Assembly (NCBI GenBank): GCA_026874595.1 | Contig: CM049307.1 | Location: 40,802,362-40,866,361, forward strand | Source of the DNA: Sipunculus nudus | Taxonomy: Eukaryota; Annelida; Sipuncula; Golfingiida; Sipunculidae | Reading direction: 5' to 3' | Length of the DNA: 64,000 nt | Part shown: positions 38,006 through 50,946 of the stretch, piece after piece | Layout of the letters: the number at the start of each line of letters is the position of its first letter | Numbering within the stretch: the stretch's first letter is position 1 | Made by a program: the position numbers and the translations under genes | Notes under the pieces: model-generated | What the model was told of the DNA's origin: nothing | The model's input: only the letters and a program-made list of their open reading frames with translations | Databases searched by the model: none

Positions 38006-38870
38006 GAAGTCCCAAAACTCTACCAGCAGATAGTCGCATAGTCCCCAAACTCTATAAAACTCTACCAGCAGATAGTCGCATAGTCCCTATACTCTAAAAA
38101 CTCTACCAGCAGATAGTCGCATAGTCCCCGAACTCTATAAAACTCTACCAGCAGATAGTCACATAGTCCCCAAACTCTATAAAACTCTACCAGCAGATAG
38201 TCGCATAGTCCCAAACTCTATAAAACTCTATAAGCAGATAGTCACATAGTCCCCAAACTCTATAAAACTCTACCAGCAGATGGTCACATAGTCCATATAC
38301 TCTATAAAACTCTACTAGCAGATAGTCACATAGTCCCCAAACTCTATAAAACTCTACCAGCAGATAGTCACATAGTCCCCAAACTCTATTAAACTCTACC
38401 AGCAGATAGTCACATAGTCCCCAAACTCTATAAAACTCTACCAGCAGATAGTCACATAGTCCCTATACTCTAAAAACTCTACCAGCAGATAGTCACATAG
38501 TCCCCAAACTCTATAAAACTCTACCAGCAGATAGTCACATAGTCCCCAAACTCTATAAAACTCTACCAGCAGATAGTCACATAGTCCCCAAACTCTATAA
38601 AACTCTACCAGCAGATAGTCACATAGTCCCCAAACTCTATAAAACTCTACCAGCAGATAGTCACATAGTCCCCAAACTGTATAAAACTCTACCAGCAGAT
38701 GGTCACATAGTCCATATACTCTATAAAACTCTACTAGCAGATAGTCACATAGTCCCCAAACTCTATAAAACTCTACCAGCAGATAGTCACATAGCCCCAA
38801 ACGCTATAAAACTCTACCAGGAGATAGTCACATAGACCCTAAACTCTATAAAACTCTACCAGCAGATGGA
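38006..38870 (+). repeat. Minisatellite, 42 bp unit (about 20 copies)
   Basis: Each unit contains ACTCTACCAGCAGATAGTCA, then CATAGTCCCCAAACTCTAT. Because 42 is divisible by three, long open frames arise on the minus strand with a 14-residue period (GLCDYLLVEFYRVW). These are not a gene. A variant unit with TGGTCACATAGTCCATATAC appears at 38280 and 38699, about ten units apart. The array ends 130 bases from the CANT1 exon 2 acceptor. Confidence 0.93.
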
Positions 38871-39791
38871 TTTGTGCCTTGAACATGTCCTCAGACAACT
38901 CTCATGTCATACCCTGTGTCCCCTGATTGAACCCTGATTGTTTTTTTCCTCCCCCATTATTGTCAGTGCCTGCTTGCTTTCATGGGCTCTACACACAGTC
39001 ATTTTTCATGGATTCAAGTCTCCTTAGCTCAGTGACTGATAAGAAGTCATTAATGACATAAGGGGGGGGGGGGGGGGGTTGAGAGGTACTAGGGGGGGAT
39101 TCGTAGCAGAACAGTCATTACAGGTCAAAATGGAAGGACTACAAGAGACAAAAGGTGTCAGCAGGTAAAATTCTGCCTAATCAGACCACTGTCTCCCTAT
39201 GGCTCCCTATTTGTGTACTAAACAAAAGCTTACTGACTGACTTGGCCATACACAGGTCCTGCATTTTTAAACAGTTTGTATGCTTACCTGACAGTCATGT
39301 ATGACGCATATGCTTTGTGAGTAAGGTCCACTAGTTCAGATATTTCAAGGGTGATGAATCCAAATCCCAGTTAATCTACGTAATACAAGTTAAAACTAGA
39401 GGTTTCTCTGCTATCTCTGATTTCTGGATTTGTGACTATTTTACTTTTATGATGATAAATGAGGTAACAAATATGAACCTTGAAGCCTCAGCCATTTCTC
39501 AAATTTTGCCTGGGATCCACATCTATACAAGGCACGTAGCATTGTGGTGCTCACAAAAAGGAATACTACAATTCTAAGTGTTGCCTTACCCTATTTTATT
39601 GATTAACTAATTAATTAATTAAATTATTCTTTTGTTATTATTAATGTTTCCTAGCTAATTAAGAAAAATAGTATTTTTGTATTATATCCTGTAAAATACT
39701 TGCAAATTGAATAGAGGATAATGGACTGCTATGTGCACTTAAAAAGATCATGGTAACTTGTTAATGACATCCCCACAATAGCTTCCATATA

Positions 39792-40049
39792 GAGTGGAAC
39801 CCCACAATTACGACCACCCTGGGGACTTAGCAAAGTGGTCGTAATTTGGATGTGGTCGTATTTGTAAAACTCTTACCTTGGTCGCATATAACACGCCGAC
39901 GTTTAATGTGTATCAGTGTGTATATATTGCATATCTTTACTGTGAATTATACGAAAGTATTTTACCTAGCGGAGGACCCTAAATTTGAATGTTTTTGTGT
40001 GTAGCTAAAAAGAAAATAAAATTGTTTTATGTATTTATTCATGATAAAA

Positions 40050-40118
<69 letters not shown>

Positions 40119-40955
40119 CAAAAATGTAGTGACTGATGATTAACACCTAATTACACTAGAGAAAATACGAAGACAACCTACTGAATACATATTGAACATA
40201 ATACGTGGCTGTTATCTATTTAGCCTTCCGCTTGAGTATATAATGCGTGCACTTGAGTTTTACAGACGCTAAATTGTTGAGCCAGTTGGCGCTGACTGCG
40301 TTCTGTGATGCCGCCTTGATTTAGCTTTATTTATACGTTTTACTGACTGCTCAATACTCAGTGTGAGTAAGGTATGAGCACATTTAGGATTAACTAGGTC
40401 GTTTATTTGACAAATGCGGATGGAACAATTTGTGACGTGTAGAAATATTAAGCTCTCACCCCCCGCACTTAGGGTAGCTGTAACTCAGATTATCACTGAG
40501 GGGCAATTAGCATCGCTAGCCCAAGACCCCAGGGCAGTTAGCCAGGCAGAACAGCTCATTAAGTAATCAGGCCGATGGTTACCCTCTTTGATCTATAATT
40601 TATGCCTAAACGGGTCCAAGCAAGGACACCGAGTCAGGAATATATGTGGGACCAGATTAACACTCGGGTTGGGAAACTTTTTCACCCTCTTTTATCTTTC
40701 GTTAAGGCGCCTGTGTCATGGCGCAGCTATTGACTCGTGACAAATGTTGTTTCAGTACTTCTAGGCCGTGGTCGCATTAGCGGGGTCGCATTACCGCTGG
40801 GGCCTGGAAATCTGGTCATAATTCTGAATTCAGGGGTGGTCGTAATTTTGAGTCAGTTATAAACATAATTAAACTAATAAAAATTCGGGACCAAGCAAAG
40901 TGGTCGTAATTGTGGGGTGGTCGCAATTGTGGGGTGGTCGCAAGGCGGGGCTCCA

Positions 40956-40958
<3 letters not shown>
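39792..40958. mobile_element. pogo-like non-autonomous element (1.17 kb)
   Basis: The left end is GAGTGGAACCCCACAATTAC, followed by GACCACC. The right end in reverse complement is CAGTGGAGCCCCGCCTTGCG, followed by ACCACCCC. TA flanks both ends. The termini are rich in the subterminal motif GGTCGTAATT or GGTCGCAATT, repeated at least seven times near the right end. The interior holds a TA array (40052-40115) and no transposase. Confidence 0.75.
40052..40115. repeat. TA microsatellite inside the 1.17 kb pogo-like element
   Basis: (TA)n interrupted once by ACATA. Confidence 0.9.

Positions 40959-41011
<53 letters not shown>
40959..41011. repeat. TA microsatellite at the right end of the pogo-like element
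   Basis: About 26 TA units directly follow the terminal CTG, so the array grew from, or was targeted by, a TA insertion site. Confidence 0.9.
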
Positions 41012-41015
<4 letters not shown>

Positions 41016-41061
41016 AAAAAAAGAATTATTATTTTCACAGACATAAATGTCATACATTGAA

Positions 41062-41838
41062 ACAAGTGACCCATGGGTCATGACGCTCAGCTGACTGGGA
41101 AGAGATTTGGAAAAGGAAATTTTAATATCTGAATGGTAGTATATAACCATTGAACTGAAGCATCAAATAGATTAACCAACAGGCTGAGATTGTGTCTGTA
41201 TGAATATATCTCAAAAATAGAGAAAAAATGCGTAAACATTAAAAAAAATATAGCTGGCTCCACCAGTCTGCAGAAACTAATAAAAACACTTAATGGTCAA
41301 TATCCATGCAAAGAAGCATGGTGGTCTCTGGATTAGTTGTTCAGATACTTCAGCTTTTGTATCAAATTTTCCATTATTCTGAGGGATACTTTGGAGTCCT
41401 ATTGTGCCCTGTTAACAGATGTCCACATTTTTAAAGGTCTCAAAAATAGAGAAAACAATTCTTAAAAAAATTAAAAAATACAGTTGGCACCACCAGTCTG
41501 CAGAAACTGATGAAACATCTCATGATCAATATGTATGCCAAAAATCATGACCATCAGTGATGTAGTTAATGAGATATTGAAGTTTTTGTATGAAAATTTT
41601 TGACTATTCTGGGAGGTACTTTGGGGCCCCATAGCACGAAGGATATGTGTAACAGAGACTTAATTTCAGGTTTCCAAGGAGATTTTTCATGGACCTCTCT
41701 GGATGTTAAGTAAGAAGATTCCAGGTCCAGCGGTTACGATTTGTGCCTTGTTAACAGACAGACGGCCGGATGGCCGGACGGACGACGGACAAAGATTGAT
41801 CGCTAAAGCTCAGATGACTTACAGTCAGCTGAGCTAAA
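41062..41838 (+). mobile_element. Palindrome-headed, stem-loop-tailed non-autonomous element (777 bp, apparently complete)
   Basis: The head is ACAAGTGACCCATGGGTCAT, containing the perfect palindrome TGACCCATGGGTCA, followed by GACGCTCAGCTGA. The tail is a GACGG-rich run and the hairpin AGCTCAGATGAC ... GTCAGCTGAGCT, then AAAAA. Head and tail share CTCAGCTGA in inverse orientation. Other heads are at 29433, 43155, 47777, 48803 and (reversed) 60604, so the ends define a family. No open frame is present. The superfamily is unknown. Confidence 0.55.
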
Positions 41839-42524
41839 AATGCAAGTTTTATGTATTTTTTATTTTTTTCATTTAAGTCTAAAAAAGATGGTGATTTGAT
41901 AATTACAATTCATATGCACCAAAATGTGGCATCCATCTTTTTTTTAAGAGTACGAGGCAAAAATTCTTTAGCACTAAAACATGTCATAATTTCACTGGGA
42001 TAGAAATTTGAAGCATCTAATGCTTATGAAAAAGTCACCTGTATGTGATGACCTGTAATCATCATACAATAAATGATGTCAAGATTTTGTTAAAATCATC
42101 ATATATGTATCAACATGTAACAAGCATGACTGGCATAAATTACAATGTTAAAATCAGAAAAAGTGCACTGAAAGTGCACAGGAGTCCTTTAATTTAGGCC
42201 ATCTTTTGGTTCTCCTTTCCCCCCTGAAGAATGGGAATTCTCATTCTTCCCAGGAAGATTCTGAAACCTCCCAGATTCTCATTCTTCCCTCAACATATAT
42301 GTGTGTGTTCATGCAGTACTATTTGTGGTGAATGTCACAGAACCTGCAAACATATACTAGTTACATGACAAACCACATTGTGACAGAAGTAAAGTTCACA
42401 AGGTTTTACCACAACAACAATACCTAGGTAATTTGTAGTGTTTTTGGGGTACTTTGGTTGTGTAGTATGACCTGATAACTGCCAGGAGGGAAATGTTAGG
42501 GGAAATGTGATTTGTAATTTTAGC

Positions 42525-42734
<210 letters not shown>

Positions 42735-42743
42735 AGTTATACC

Positions 42744-42772
42744 GCTCTGGCCTAGTCTGTAGGCCATAGAGC
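42744..42772 (+). other. Hairpin beside the hammerhead-like motif
   Basis: GCTCTGGCCT and AGGCCATAGAGC pair around the loop AGTCTGT with a two-base bulge. It lies 10 bases after the outer inverted repeat and before the next TA array. Confidence 0.5.
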
Positions 42773-42806
42773 ACTTTACATTGGAGGGTAACACTACCTT
42801 CTATAT

Positions 42807-42930
<124 letters not shown>

Positions 42931-43154
42931 CTATAAGAAGAAATTTAATTTATATCTCACCCAAGTTATTCTTCATTTCCTTGTTATAAAAAACATTTAT
43001 TTATTCAAATGCTGCATCTACTGTGTATTCTATCTCTCTGATAGCGTGAGTCACCAGCTAAAGTTATCAAAGTGTCACTTCATGCCAGAGTTTACTTTTC
43101 ACCCTTTTTTCCTTCCTTGTTCATCTTATGATGCTTGGCTTCAGCTCAAGAAGA

Positions 43155-43260
43155 ACAAGGGACTCATGGGTCACATCGCTCAGCTGAATTTTGGAAAATA
43201 TTAGTAACTGCAAAATATTTTTTTTTCTTTTGGTTTTTCATGTATATTATCATTAGAAAA
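43155..43260 (+). repeat. Head of the palindrome-type element (partial copy)
   Basis: CAAGGGACTCATGGGTCACA then CGCTCAGCTGAATTTTGG, nearly identical to 29433-29530. Confidence 0.55.
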
Positions 43261-43926
43261 CCTATGAGAAAATGGCCCTGCTAAAATGAAACTCTGTAAA
43301 TTATAGAATAATGGACATGAGCTAAACCATTAAGTGATGCACCAAGGGAAGAAACAGGCCTACGGTAAGTGTTATATACGTTATATGAGTTAAAAATTAA
43401 TCCCACAAAGTTTGACCAATATTCCTAATTTTAATACTAAGTTAACAGTGTTATTCACACCTAGGCCCCGCCAACTTTAAGAGATATGAATGAAATACTT
43501 CAAAGTATTTATATCTTCTTAAATCTTGTCAGTTAGCATTTACATTAGATCCTAATATTTTATCACATTTGAATATTAGGATTAAATTCCTGAAATTTTT
43601 TTCTATACAAAAATCAAAATGTTCCAAGTCCCATCAAAAAGAATTTATTTAACATTAAAATTATAAGATTCATCTTGTTTATTAGTCCTGTGTATTGAAG
43701 GGGTGGGTGGGGGAAGGAGTGTCCGTTGTTACTGCTCGTTGCTGAAAAAAATGTTAATTTTAAGATTCAACTAGTTCATAGTACAGGTCTGTCAACAGAA
43801 TGGGGTGTGTGTGTGGGGGGGGGGGGGGGGAGAAAAAGGCTCCCTGTGGTATGGTATTCACTGCAGACAGCCTGATCAAGCTCAACTCAGTGGAGAGAGG
43901 GCTTGCCCTAGTGATGGGATTGCATA

Positions 43927-45215
43927 ACATTATCCCAACAGCCTGGGGAGCATAGAGAGCTGCACTGAATGACCTACAGTGACCAAAGTGGACTGCTCGA
44001 CAATCTAAGGGAATACAACAAGAGCCTCCAAAAAAATTCAATAACTAGCCTAATTTTGTAGCTTTTATTTTCAAATTTCAGATTTTAACAGATTAAATCC
44101 TTATGTGCACATGCTGTTAAAATTGAATCCACAGTACTTAAAGGAAAAAAACTTACAAAATTTAAGGTACCAATTTTTTATTTTTGTTAATATTTTAAAG
44201 AATTTAAAAGATTTTGATCTAATTTTGGGTATACAATTTAATTTTGATTAATTAAAGTCATATTACTGGAAAAAAGTCCTCAGCTATAATATGTTTTGTG
44301 TTAAGTGATCAAATATCTTTCCTGATTTTTTTACAAAATGCATTATGTTTGAGCCCATAACTTTTTTAAATTATATAATACAGACCTTATTTCTGGCATG
44401 TATATAGAAACTATATAGAGGAATATTTATGGTAAATATGAGGAAAAACAGATGAGTGGTTTTGATATTAGGCAGTCCTGAAGTGTGAAAATAGGTTTTT
44501 TATTAAAAAAATTGAGGTTTTTCCTTAATTTCTCAAAGGAACATCGCAAAGACCCAGTTTTCAGCTTGGTAGGAGATCTTGGGGACATCTAACATTATGC
44601 CAACAGCCTGGGGAGCATAGAGAGCTGCACTGAATGACCTACAGTGACCAAAGTGGACTGCTTGACAATCTAAGGGAATACAACAAGAGCCTCCAAAAAT
44701 TCAATAATTAGCCTAATTTTGCAGCTTTTATTTTCAAATTTGAGATTTTAACAGATTTAAATCCTTATGTGTACATGCTGTAAAAATCAAATCCACAGTA
44801 CTTACAGGTAAAAAACGTGCCGTGGTCAAAGTTGGGCAAAATTTAAGGTACCAATTTTTTATTTTTGCTAATATTTAAAAAAATTTAAAAGATTTTGATC
44901 TAATCGTGGGTATACAATTTAATTTTGATTAATTAAAGTTATATTACTGGAAAAAAAAAGTCCTTAGTTTTAACATGTTTTGTGTTAAGTGATCAAATAT
45001 CTTTCCTGATTTTTTACAAAATGCATTATGTTTGAGCCCATAACTTTTTAAAATTATATAATACAGACCTAATTTCTGGCATGTACATAGGAACTATATA
45101 TTATTACTATATTATAACTAAATATTTATGGCAAGTATGAGGAAAAACAGATGAGTGGTTTTGATATTAGGCGGTCCTGAAGTGTGAAAATAGGTTTTTT
45201 AATAAAAAATTGAGG
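43927..45215 (+). repeat. Tandem pair of about 665 bp units
   Basis: ACATTATCCCAACAGCCTGG at 43927 recurs as ACATTATGCCAACAGCCTGG at 44592, and the downstream sequences align (CACTGAATGACCTACAGTGA, then GATATTAGGCAGTCCTGAAG). The inner part is homologous to the repeat at 834-1320. Confidence 0.85.
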
Positions 45216-45223
45216 TTCAGGGC

Positions 45224-46970
45224 TTAAATCTGGTCTGGCCTGATTTTAAACTGGGCCATCCCAGATTAGAATTTTGATCTGGGCCGGTCAAGTTTACAAT
45301 CCTGTGGTGGACTGATTTTAAACTAGACCAGCCCAGATCAGAATCCTTATCTACTCCTAGGCTAGCTTCAGTTACACTTTATTTACCTAGCTGGCCTTTA
45401 ATCAATTCAATGAATTTGTTAAACATTGTAAGTCCATAATAATTAATATTTAATTAATTTATTTCATATTCTATAAAAATATCATTGGTTGGACTCCTGT
45501 CATATTAATTTTGTAATTTTACATCTTATGTGAATGTTAAAATATAATAATAAAATATTCATGTTGAACATTGGTATTTTACTGCTAAAAACTACCAATA
45601 TAGCTTGCTGAACATGTACATTAACAAAAATTAATAAATAATTATTAATATACATGTTACTCAGTGTTGACTTGTGATCCAAGACCTGTAAATTCAAAAT
45701 TTTATTTGTTATTTAAGGTTATTTATCATAAGTTGGGGTTTTTGGTCAGTGATCCCCCCCCCCCCCCCAGTCACCCCTTAAAAAATGTGCACATATTGTA
45801 ACATTGGATTTAGAACTTATAACATACTTCATATTATTATTAAGGAAAGAAGGCCCTGAAACATCTGTTAAGATACCTGAACTTAAGTCATTGCAATTAG
45901 GTGACTGAAATTTAGCAAATAGAAAAATGTGTATCTAGTGTACATAAATTAGGTTGACATTGGCTAATTTGTGTGAATTATTAACAAGATCATAATGGAT
46001 TAAGATAGAACAGTGGGAAAAATATTCACCAACTCAGCATTTTAACTACTGAAGGTAGAGAATATTTGTATTGCAGCATTTAACTATCTTCAATTTAGAT
46101 TAGTTATCAGTTAAAAGATTAGCTTTGTTTACGTTATTAACTCTAAAGTGAAACCTCCACCATGTTTGTCACCCTCTGAAATAAAATTCTAAATTCATTT
46201 TTAACACACGTTCACCTCTTTTTTTTAGACTGCCAAATGTCAGTAATCATATCATTTTCTCAGCTGTGGATTTTTGGCTATTGAAAATTACAGTAATGGT
46301 ATCAAAAACCTCTCCCTAGCCCCATGTTAGGTCACCCAAATGAGCATCAAGACTGAAAAATTACTTTTGTTCACTTATAAATGAGTAAAGCTGATATTTA
46401 ATTATGCATGTATATATTAAATATTACACATGTGATTTTGATATTCAGAACATATAATTATCTCAGTTAAGTTGAAAATTTTGATCAAGTAAGTCAAGTA
46501 GATGTCTCAGAACTGACACATATTCTAAACTATGGTTAATGATGGTAGTTTGTTTAGGTGTAGTTGATGTGAACTTGCATGCTTGAAGAACAGATGAAAC
46601 CAAAGAAGCACATTACATTTGTTTGTTAGCTTTTTCCTCACTAAAATATTTTAAATGATCTTGTTCATTATGAGTTTTGTGCCCTTCAAAATGGTGTATC
46701 TTGAATAAATGTTAACTGTATTATCTGATTTAAGATGATAAAAATCAAGCTAGCCTAAGATTAGATTAGGATTCTGATCTGGTTAGGCCCAGTTTAAAAT
46801 CAGTCCACTACAGGTTTGAAATCTTGACTGGCCATGATCAAAATTCTAATCTGGGCCAGCCCAGTTTTAAATCAGTCCATCACAGGATTGTAAACTTAAC
46901 TGGCCCAGATCAAAATTCTAATCTGGGCCAGCCCAGTTTAAAATCAGTCTAGACCAGATTTAAATCCTGA
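45224..46970. mobile_element. Element with long terminal inverted repeats (about 120-200 bp)
   Basis: Left arm 45224-45345 (TTCAGGGCTTAAATCTGGTC ... GATCTGGGCCGGTCAAG) is the reverse complement of right-arm sequence at about 46770-46970. The arms are themselves made of repeated TCTGGGCC/GGCCCAGA palindromic blocks. The 1.4 kb interior is AT-rich with no convincing gene. The boundaries are approximate. Confidence 0.5.
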
Positions 46971-47090
46971 AGTCATCACCACAAGATTGTAATCTGGACT
47001 AGCCCAGATCAAAATTTTAATCTGGGCTGGCCCAGTTTAAAACTGGTCTGGCCAAGATTAGAATTTTGATCTGGGCCGGTCCAAATAAAA
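46869..47090 (+). repeat. Duplicated GGCCCAGAT-rich block, copy 1 (copy 2 at 48323-48544)
   Basis: About 221 bases, nearly identical to 48323-48544, starting at AAATCAGTCCATCACAGGAT and ending near GGGCCGGTCCAAAT. Confidence 0.85.
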
Positions 47091-47092
47091 AA

Positions 47093-47571
47093 TTTCCCCC
47101 ACCAGATGTCATTAACTTTTCATTCCTTTGAAGCCAATAACACTAATACTTGTATTTACAACAATACTGATCATCAGCATCATAAACAGGAAATAGCAAA
47201 ACACTTGGAGCTGTAACACTCTCCCTTCTAATTCTCTAAGTTACAAACAAAATAATGTTTAAAGAGTCAAAACTTTTCAAATTTCTGATAATATTAAATT
47301 TTGAATCATCAAAAGTCACTAAGATCAAGTAATATATTATCATACATGAATAAACATTTGATGGGTTATGGCTGCATCAAGTATTCTTTATCAGTTTACA
47401 CAGCAGCAGCTAGATGCTGGATCAGTGCTTAATGAAATTCAAAATTCACATAAGTATTAAAGGTCACAGGCTATACATCCAATCAAAAACAGCACGTTTT
47501 ATGAACATTTAGGATCAGCTGATAAATGTTTACAGTTAAGAAAGGCCCATTATAAAACATGCTGTAGAACT
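47093..47571 (+). repeat. Duplicated 479 bp block, copy 1 (copy 2 at 50023-50501)
   Basis: From ACCAGATGTCATTAACTTTT to AACATGCTGTAGAAC, about 98 percent identical to 50023-50501. No gene. Confidence 0.9.
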
Positions 47572-48322
47572 ATTGTTTAGTTTTATGGTTAAGGAGGCCA
47601 TGCGGGATCATTGGGATTTAGTTACAGACCTCAGACACATGGGAGGATTAAAATGCATGAAGGCATATGTGTAGGCAAACAGATAACTCATATTTCCAGT
47701 GATATAATTATCAGGAGAAGGATGCTCTGTCACACAAATGACAGAATGTACAGACAAGAGGTGGTCTTTATTATAAAACAAGGGACCCATGGGTCACGGC
47801 GCTCAGCTGTTATATATGATAAAAAATATGATTTGGGAAAGAGGCACATGCTTGTTTTGTGTGGTAATAAATACAAGCTTTATTAATATTATGAGTTGTT
47901 GGTGTTTAGCTTGTGTATGATTTTGATAGTATCTTTGGAGACAGGGAAGAGGACTGATTTCATTTATTTTATTAACAAATGGAGTGCTACTGTCACACAG
48001 ATTTTGACTTGGCCATATAACTTATCAGCAGCACATATTATAAAAGAGTTTAACTATTTATTAAAATTTAATAACAAATATTGTGCCAATATAATTTTTA
48101 TTTAAAAAAAATAAGAAGAAAATCATATGATTTTTTAAAATAAAATATAACTGAAATGATTATTGAAATAATATTATAGAATATATTCATGAATGCATTC
48201 ATGAATACATTTTGAAAATATCTGCACTAGTATTCAAATACTTTCATTTTTTAATCAGGATTAAAATGCATGAAGGCATATGTGTAGGCAAACAGATAAC
48301 TCATATTTCCAGTGAAATAATT

Positions 48323-48600
48323 AAATCAGTCCATCACAGGATTGTAAACTTAACTGGCCCAGATCAAAATTCTCATCTGGGCCAGCCCAGTTTAAAATCA
48401 GTCTAGACCAGATTTAAATCCTGAAGTCATCACCACAGGATTGTAATCTGGACTAGCCCAGATCAAAATTTTAATCTGGGCTGGCCCAGTTTAAAACTGG
48501 TCTGGCCCAGATTAGAATTTTGATCTGGGCCGGTCCAAATCAAAATTTTGATCTGGGCTGGACCAGTTTTAAATTGGGACAGATTCTAATCTGGGCCTCA
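48323..48600 (+). repeat. Duplicated GGCCCAGAT-rich block, copy 2
   Basis: Matches 46869-47090, then continues with one more TTTTGATCTGGGCTGGACC-type arm. It is preceded by a 66-base copy of 47645-47710 (GGATTAAAATGCATGAAGGC). Confidence 0.85.
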
Positions 48601-50022
48601 ACATATACATTTTAAAAACAATTATTGTACTGCTATTGAACAGACAGCTGTTATACCTAGTGTATTCAACCAGTGGACAATATATGTGATGCCAGGTGCA
48701 CATCGCCCACAGCCTGGGACAGCCCTCATCAGACAGCTGTACTATTCAGGTGAGATAATACACATACAAACAAATGATTCTGAAACCAGCACAACAGGCC
48801 AAAAACTAGGGACCCACAGGGTCACAGCATTTAAACTGATTTTTTTTTTAATTTTAGCCTAAAAAATACCTCTGGTCACAGATTCATCAGTAGTACCACA
48901 ATAAAAAAGAAAACATATACAAGATGAGTCACTGACCGACTATAAAAGGTGAATAATAAGCCATAATGGTCAACCAAATATGACACAGCTGAGCCCTGCA
49001 TCATTTCTCTGTTATAGATATGTAGACTTTGACCAAACATTTTTCCTTTGATTAAAAATAGAAATTGACCCATTCCAAGTCTTTTTCATTAGGACATGAG
49101 TATTTTAATTCTGTCTCTTAATTCTGTCTTTATATAAAAATAAATATCAGTGAAAAATCAGGACCAGCCTATTACAGATGAAAACCTATCCTCAGTTTAC
49201 AATACTTTAAATACATGGTACAGTAGTACCTGTAGCCAACAGTAACACTTTACCACATGTCCGATGGCTGTATTATTCATGCAATATGTCATTAACTGAT
49301 ACGGAAAAGTCACAGAGAGGAAAACTGGATACTGAGCAGAGTGCCCTGCTGTGATCTACCTTTACCATGACGTATGGAGGTTTATTTTTACCATCCACTG
49401 GGGAGAGGGCATTACATTAAACTGATGCTGAAATGATCCAGTAAATAGAAAACTGTGGGACGCAGGAAGTTCTGCCAGTTCATCATCCATCATTAAATCA
49501 CACTGATCATTCAACTACAGTCGGTGAAATAATGGGAGAACTCAGCTCTACCTGTATTAACATGAAAGAATTCATGATAAGGCATACCTATGTCCCTGCA
49601 GGATATTTATATAAATTTAAATTTAATTACCACAAAATTTACAAGCCTTAACCCTGATATATTCTGACTATGTCCACCTATTTTGAGGTAATTTGTCAAT
49701 TATGACAGCTTAGGCCATTTGTCACATGCATAATAAATTGACAGCTGTGTATTTAATGATGACATTTAAACAGTAAAAATATGATTACCAGCCATAAAAA
49801 GAAGACTGGGACTCAAGTGTTACGTCAGATAATTGGGAAGAGTCTAAGAAGTAGACAAATATATACTGGGGATTTAATTTAAAAATGTGGAATGCTATAT
49901 TAAATAGTCTATTCTATTTGTTGCATCTGTGAAATTATGAGAAAATAAATTAATACCAAAAAATACCCTTTCAAGAAAAAAGAACAGGTGAACACATTTT
50001 GGTGGAGCAGAGTACAGTATTC

Positions 50023-50501
50023 ATTTCCACCACCAGATGTCATTAACTTTTCATTCCTTTGAAGCCAATAACACTAATACTTGTATTTACAACAATACTG
50101 ACCATCAGCATCATAAACAGGAAATAGCAAAACACTTGGAGCTGTAACACTCTCCCTTCTAATTCTCTAAGTTACAAACAAAATAATGTATAAAGAGTCA
50201 AAACTTTTTAAATTTCTGAAAATATTAAATTTTGAATCATCAAAAGTCACTAAGATCAAGTAACATATTATCATACATGAATAAACATTTGATGGGTAAT
50301 GGATGCATCAAGTATTCTTTATCAGTTTACACAGCAGCAGCTAGATGCTGGATCAGTGCTTAATGAAATTCAAAATTCACATAAGTATTAAAGGTCACAG
50401 GCTATACATCCAATCAATAACAGCACGTTTTATGAACATTTATGATCAGCTGATAAATGTTTACAGTTAAGAAAGGCCCATATAAAACATGCTGTAGAAC
50501 C
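50023..50501 (+). repeat. Duplicated 479 bp block, copy 2
   Basis: Same as 47093-47571. Here it is followed directly by the stem-loop-tailed repeat end at 50510-50645. Confidence 0.9.
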
Positions 50502-50946
50502 ATTTCAGATTCATAGGTCCAATGGTGTCGAAACGTGCCAGTCTTACGGACGGACATCCGGACAGACAGATGGACAGACAGACGGACGACGGACAATGGA
50601 CCACGACTATAGCTCAGATGACTTATAGTCAGCTGAGCTAAAAATCATTCACACCTGAAAGCTTACCTGAATTTACTGAATCAGTCTATTCAGGTGATTC
50701 TGGTATACATATTTAAAGTGGGACCGCTCAGTTGTGAACACTGGCAGACCTGAAGTTTTGCCTTCAATGGAGAGGTGCTTAAATCAGAAATGGTGAAGAC
50801 CTCTTAGTGTACCATTCATTGAATCGCATCATGTCCATATGACAGATGTGTCTGTAATAGAGATCCAGATAGCAGAGAATTCACATTATACACAAGTCAC
50901 ACATGAAGTCAACAGCTTTAAAATCAGAGAATGTTCTTAAACTCAC

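Noticed and set aside
38438-38800. A 120-codon minus-strand open frame with 14-residue repeats.
   Set aside because: It is the 42 bp minisatellite read in one frame. It has no start context, lies in an intron, and stays open only because 42 is divisible by three.
48700-48740. A second hammerhead on the minus strand (CTGATGAGGGCTGTCC).
   Set aside because: The GAAA core is replaced by GATG, and stems I and III cannot be formed.
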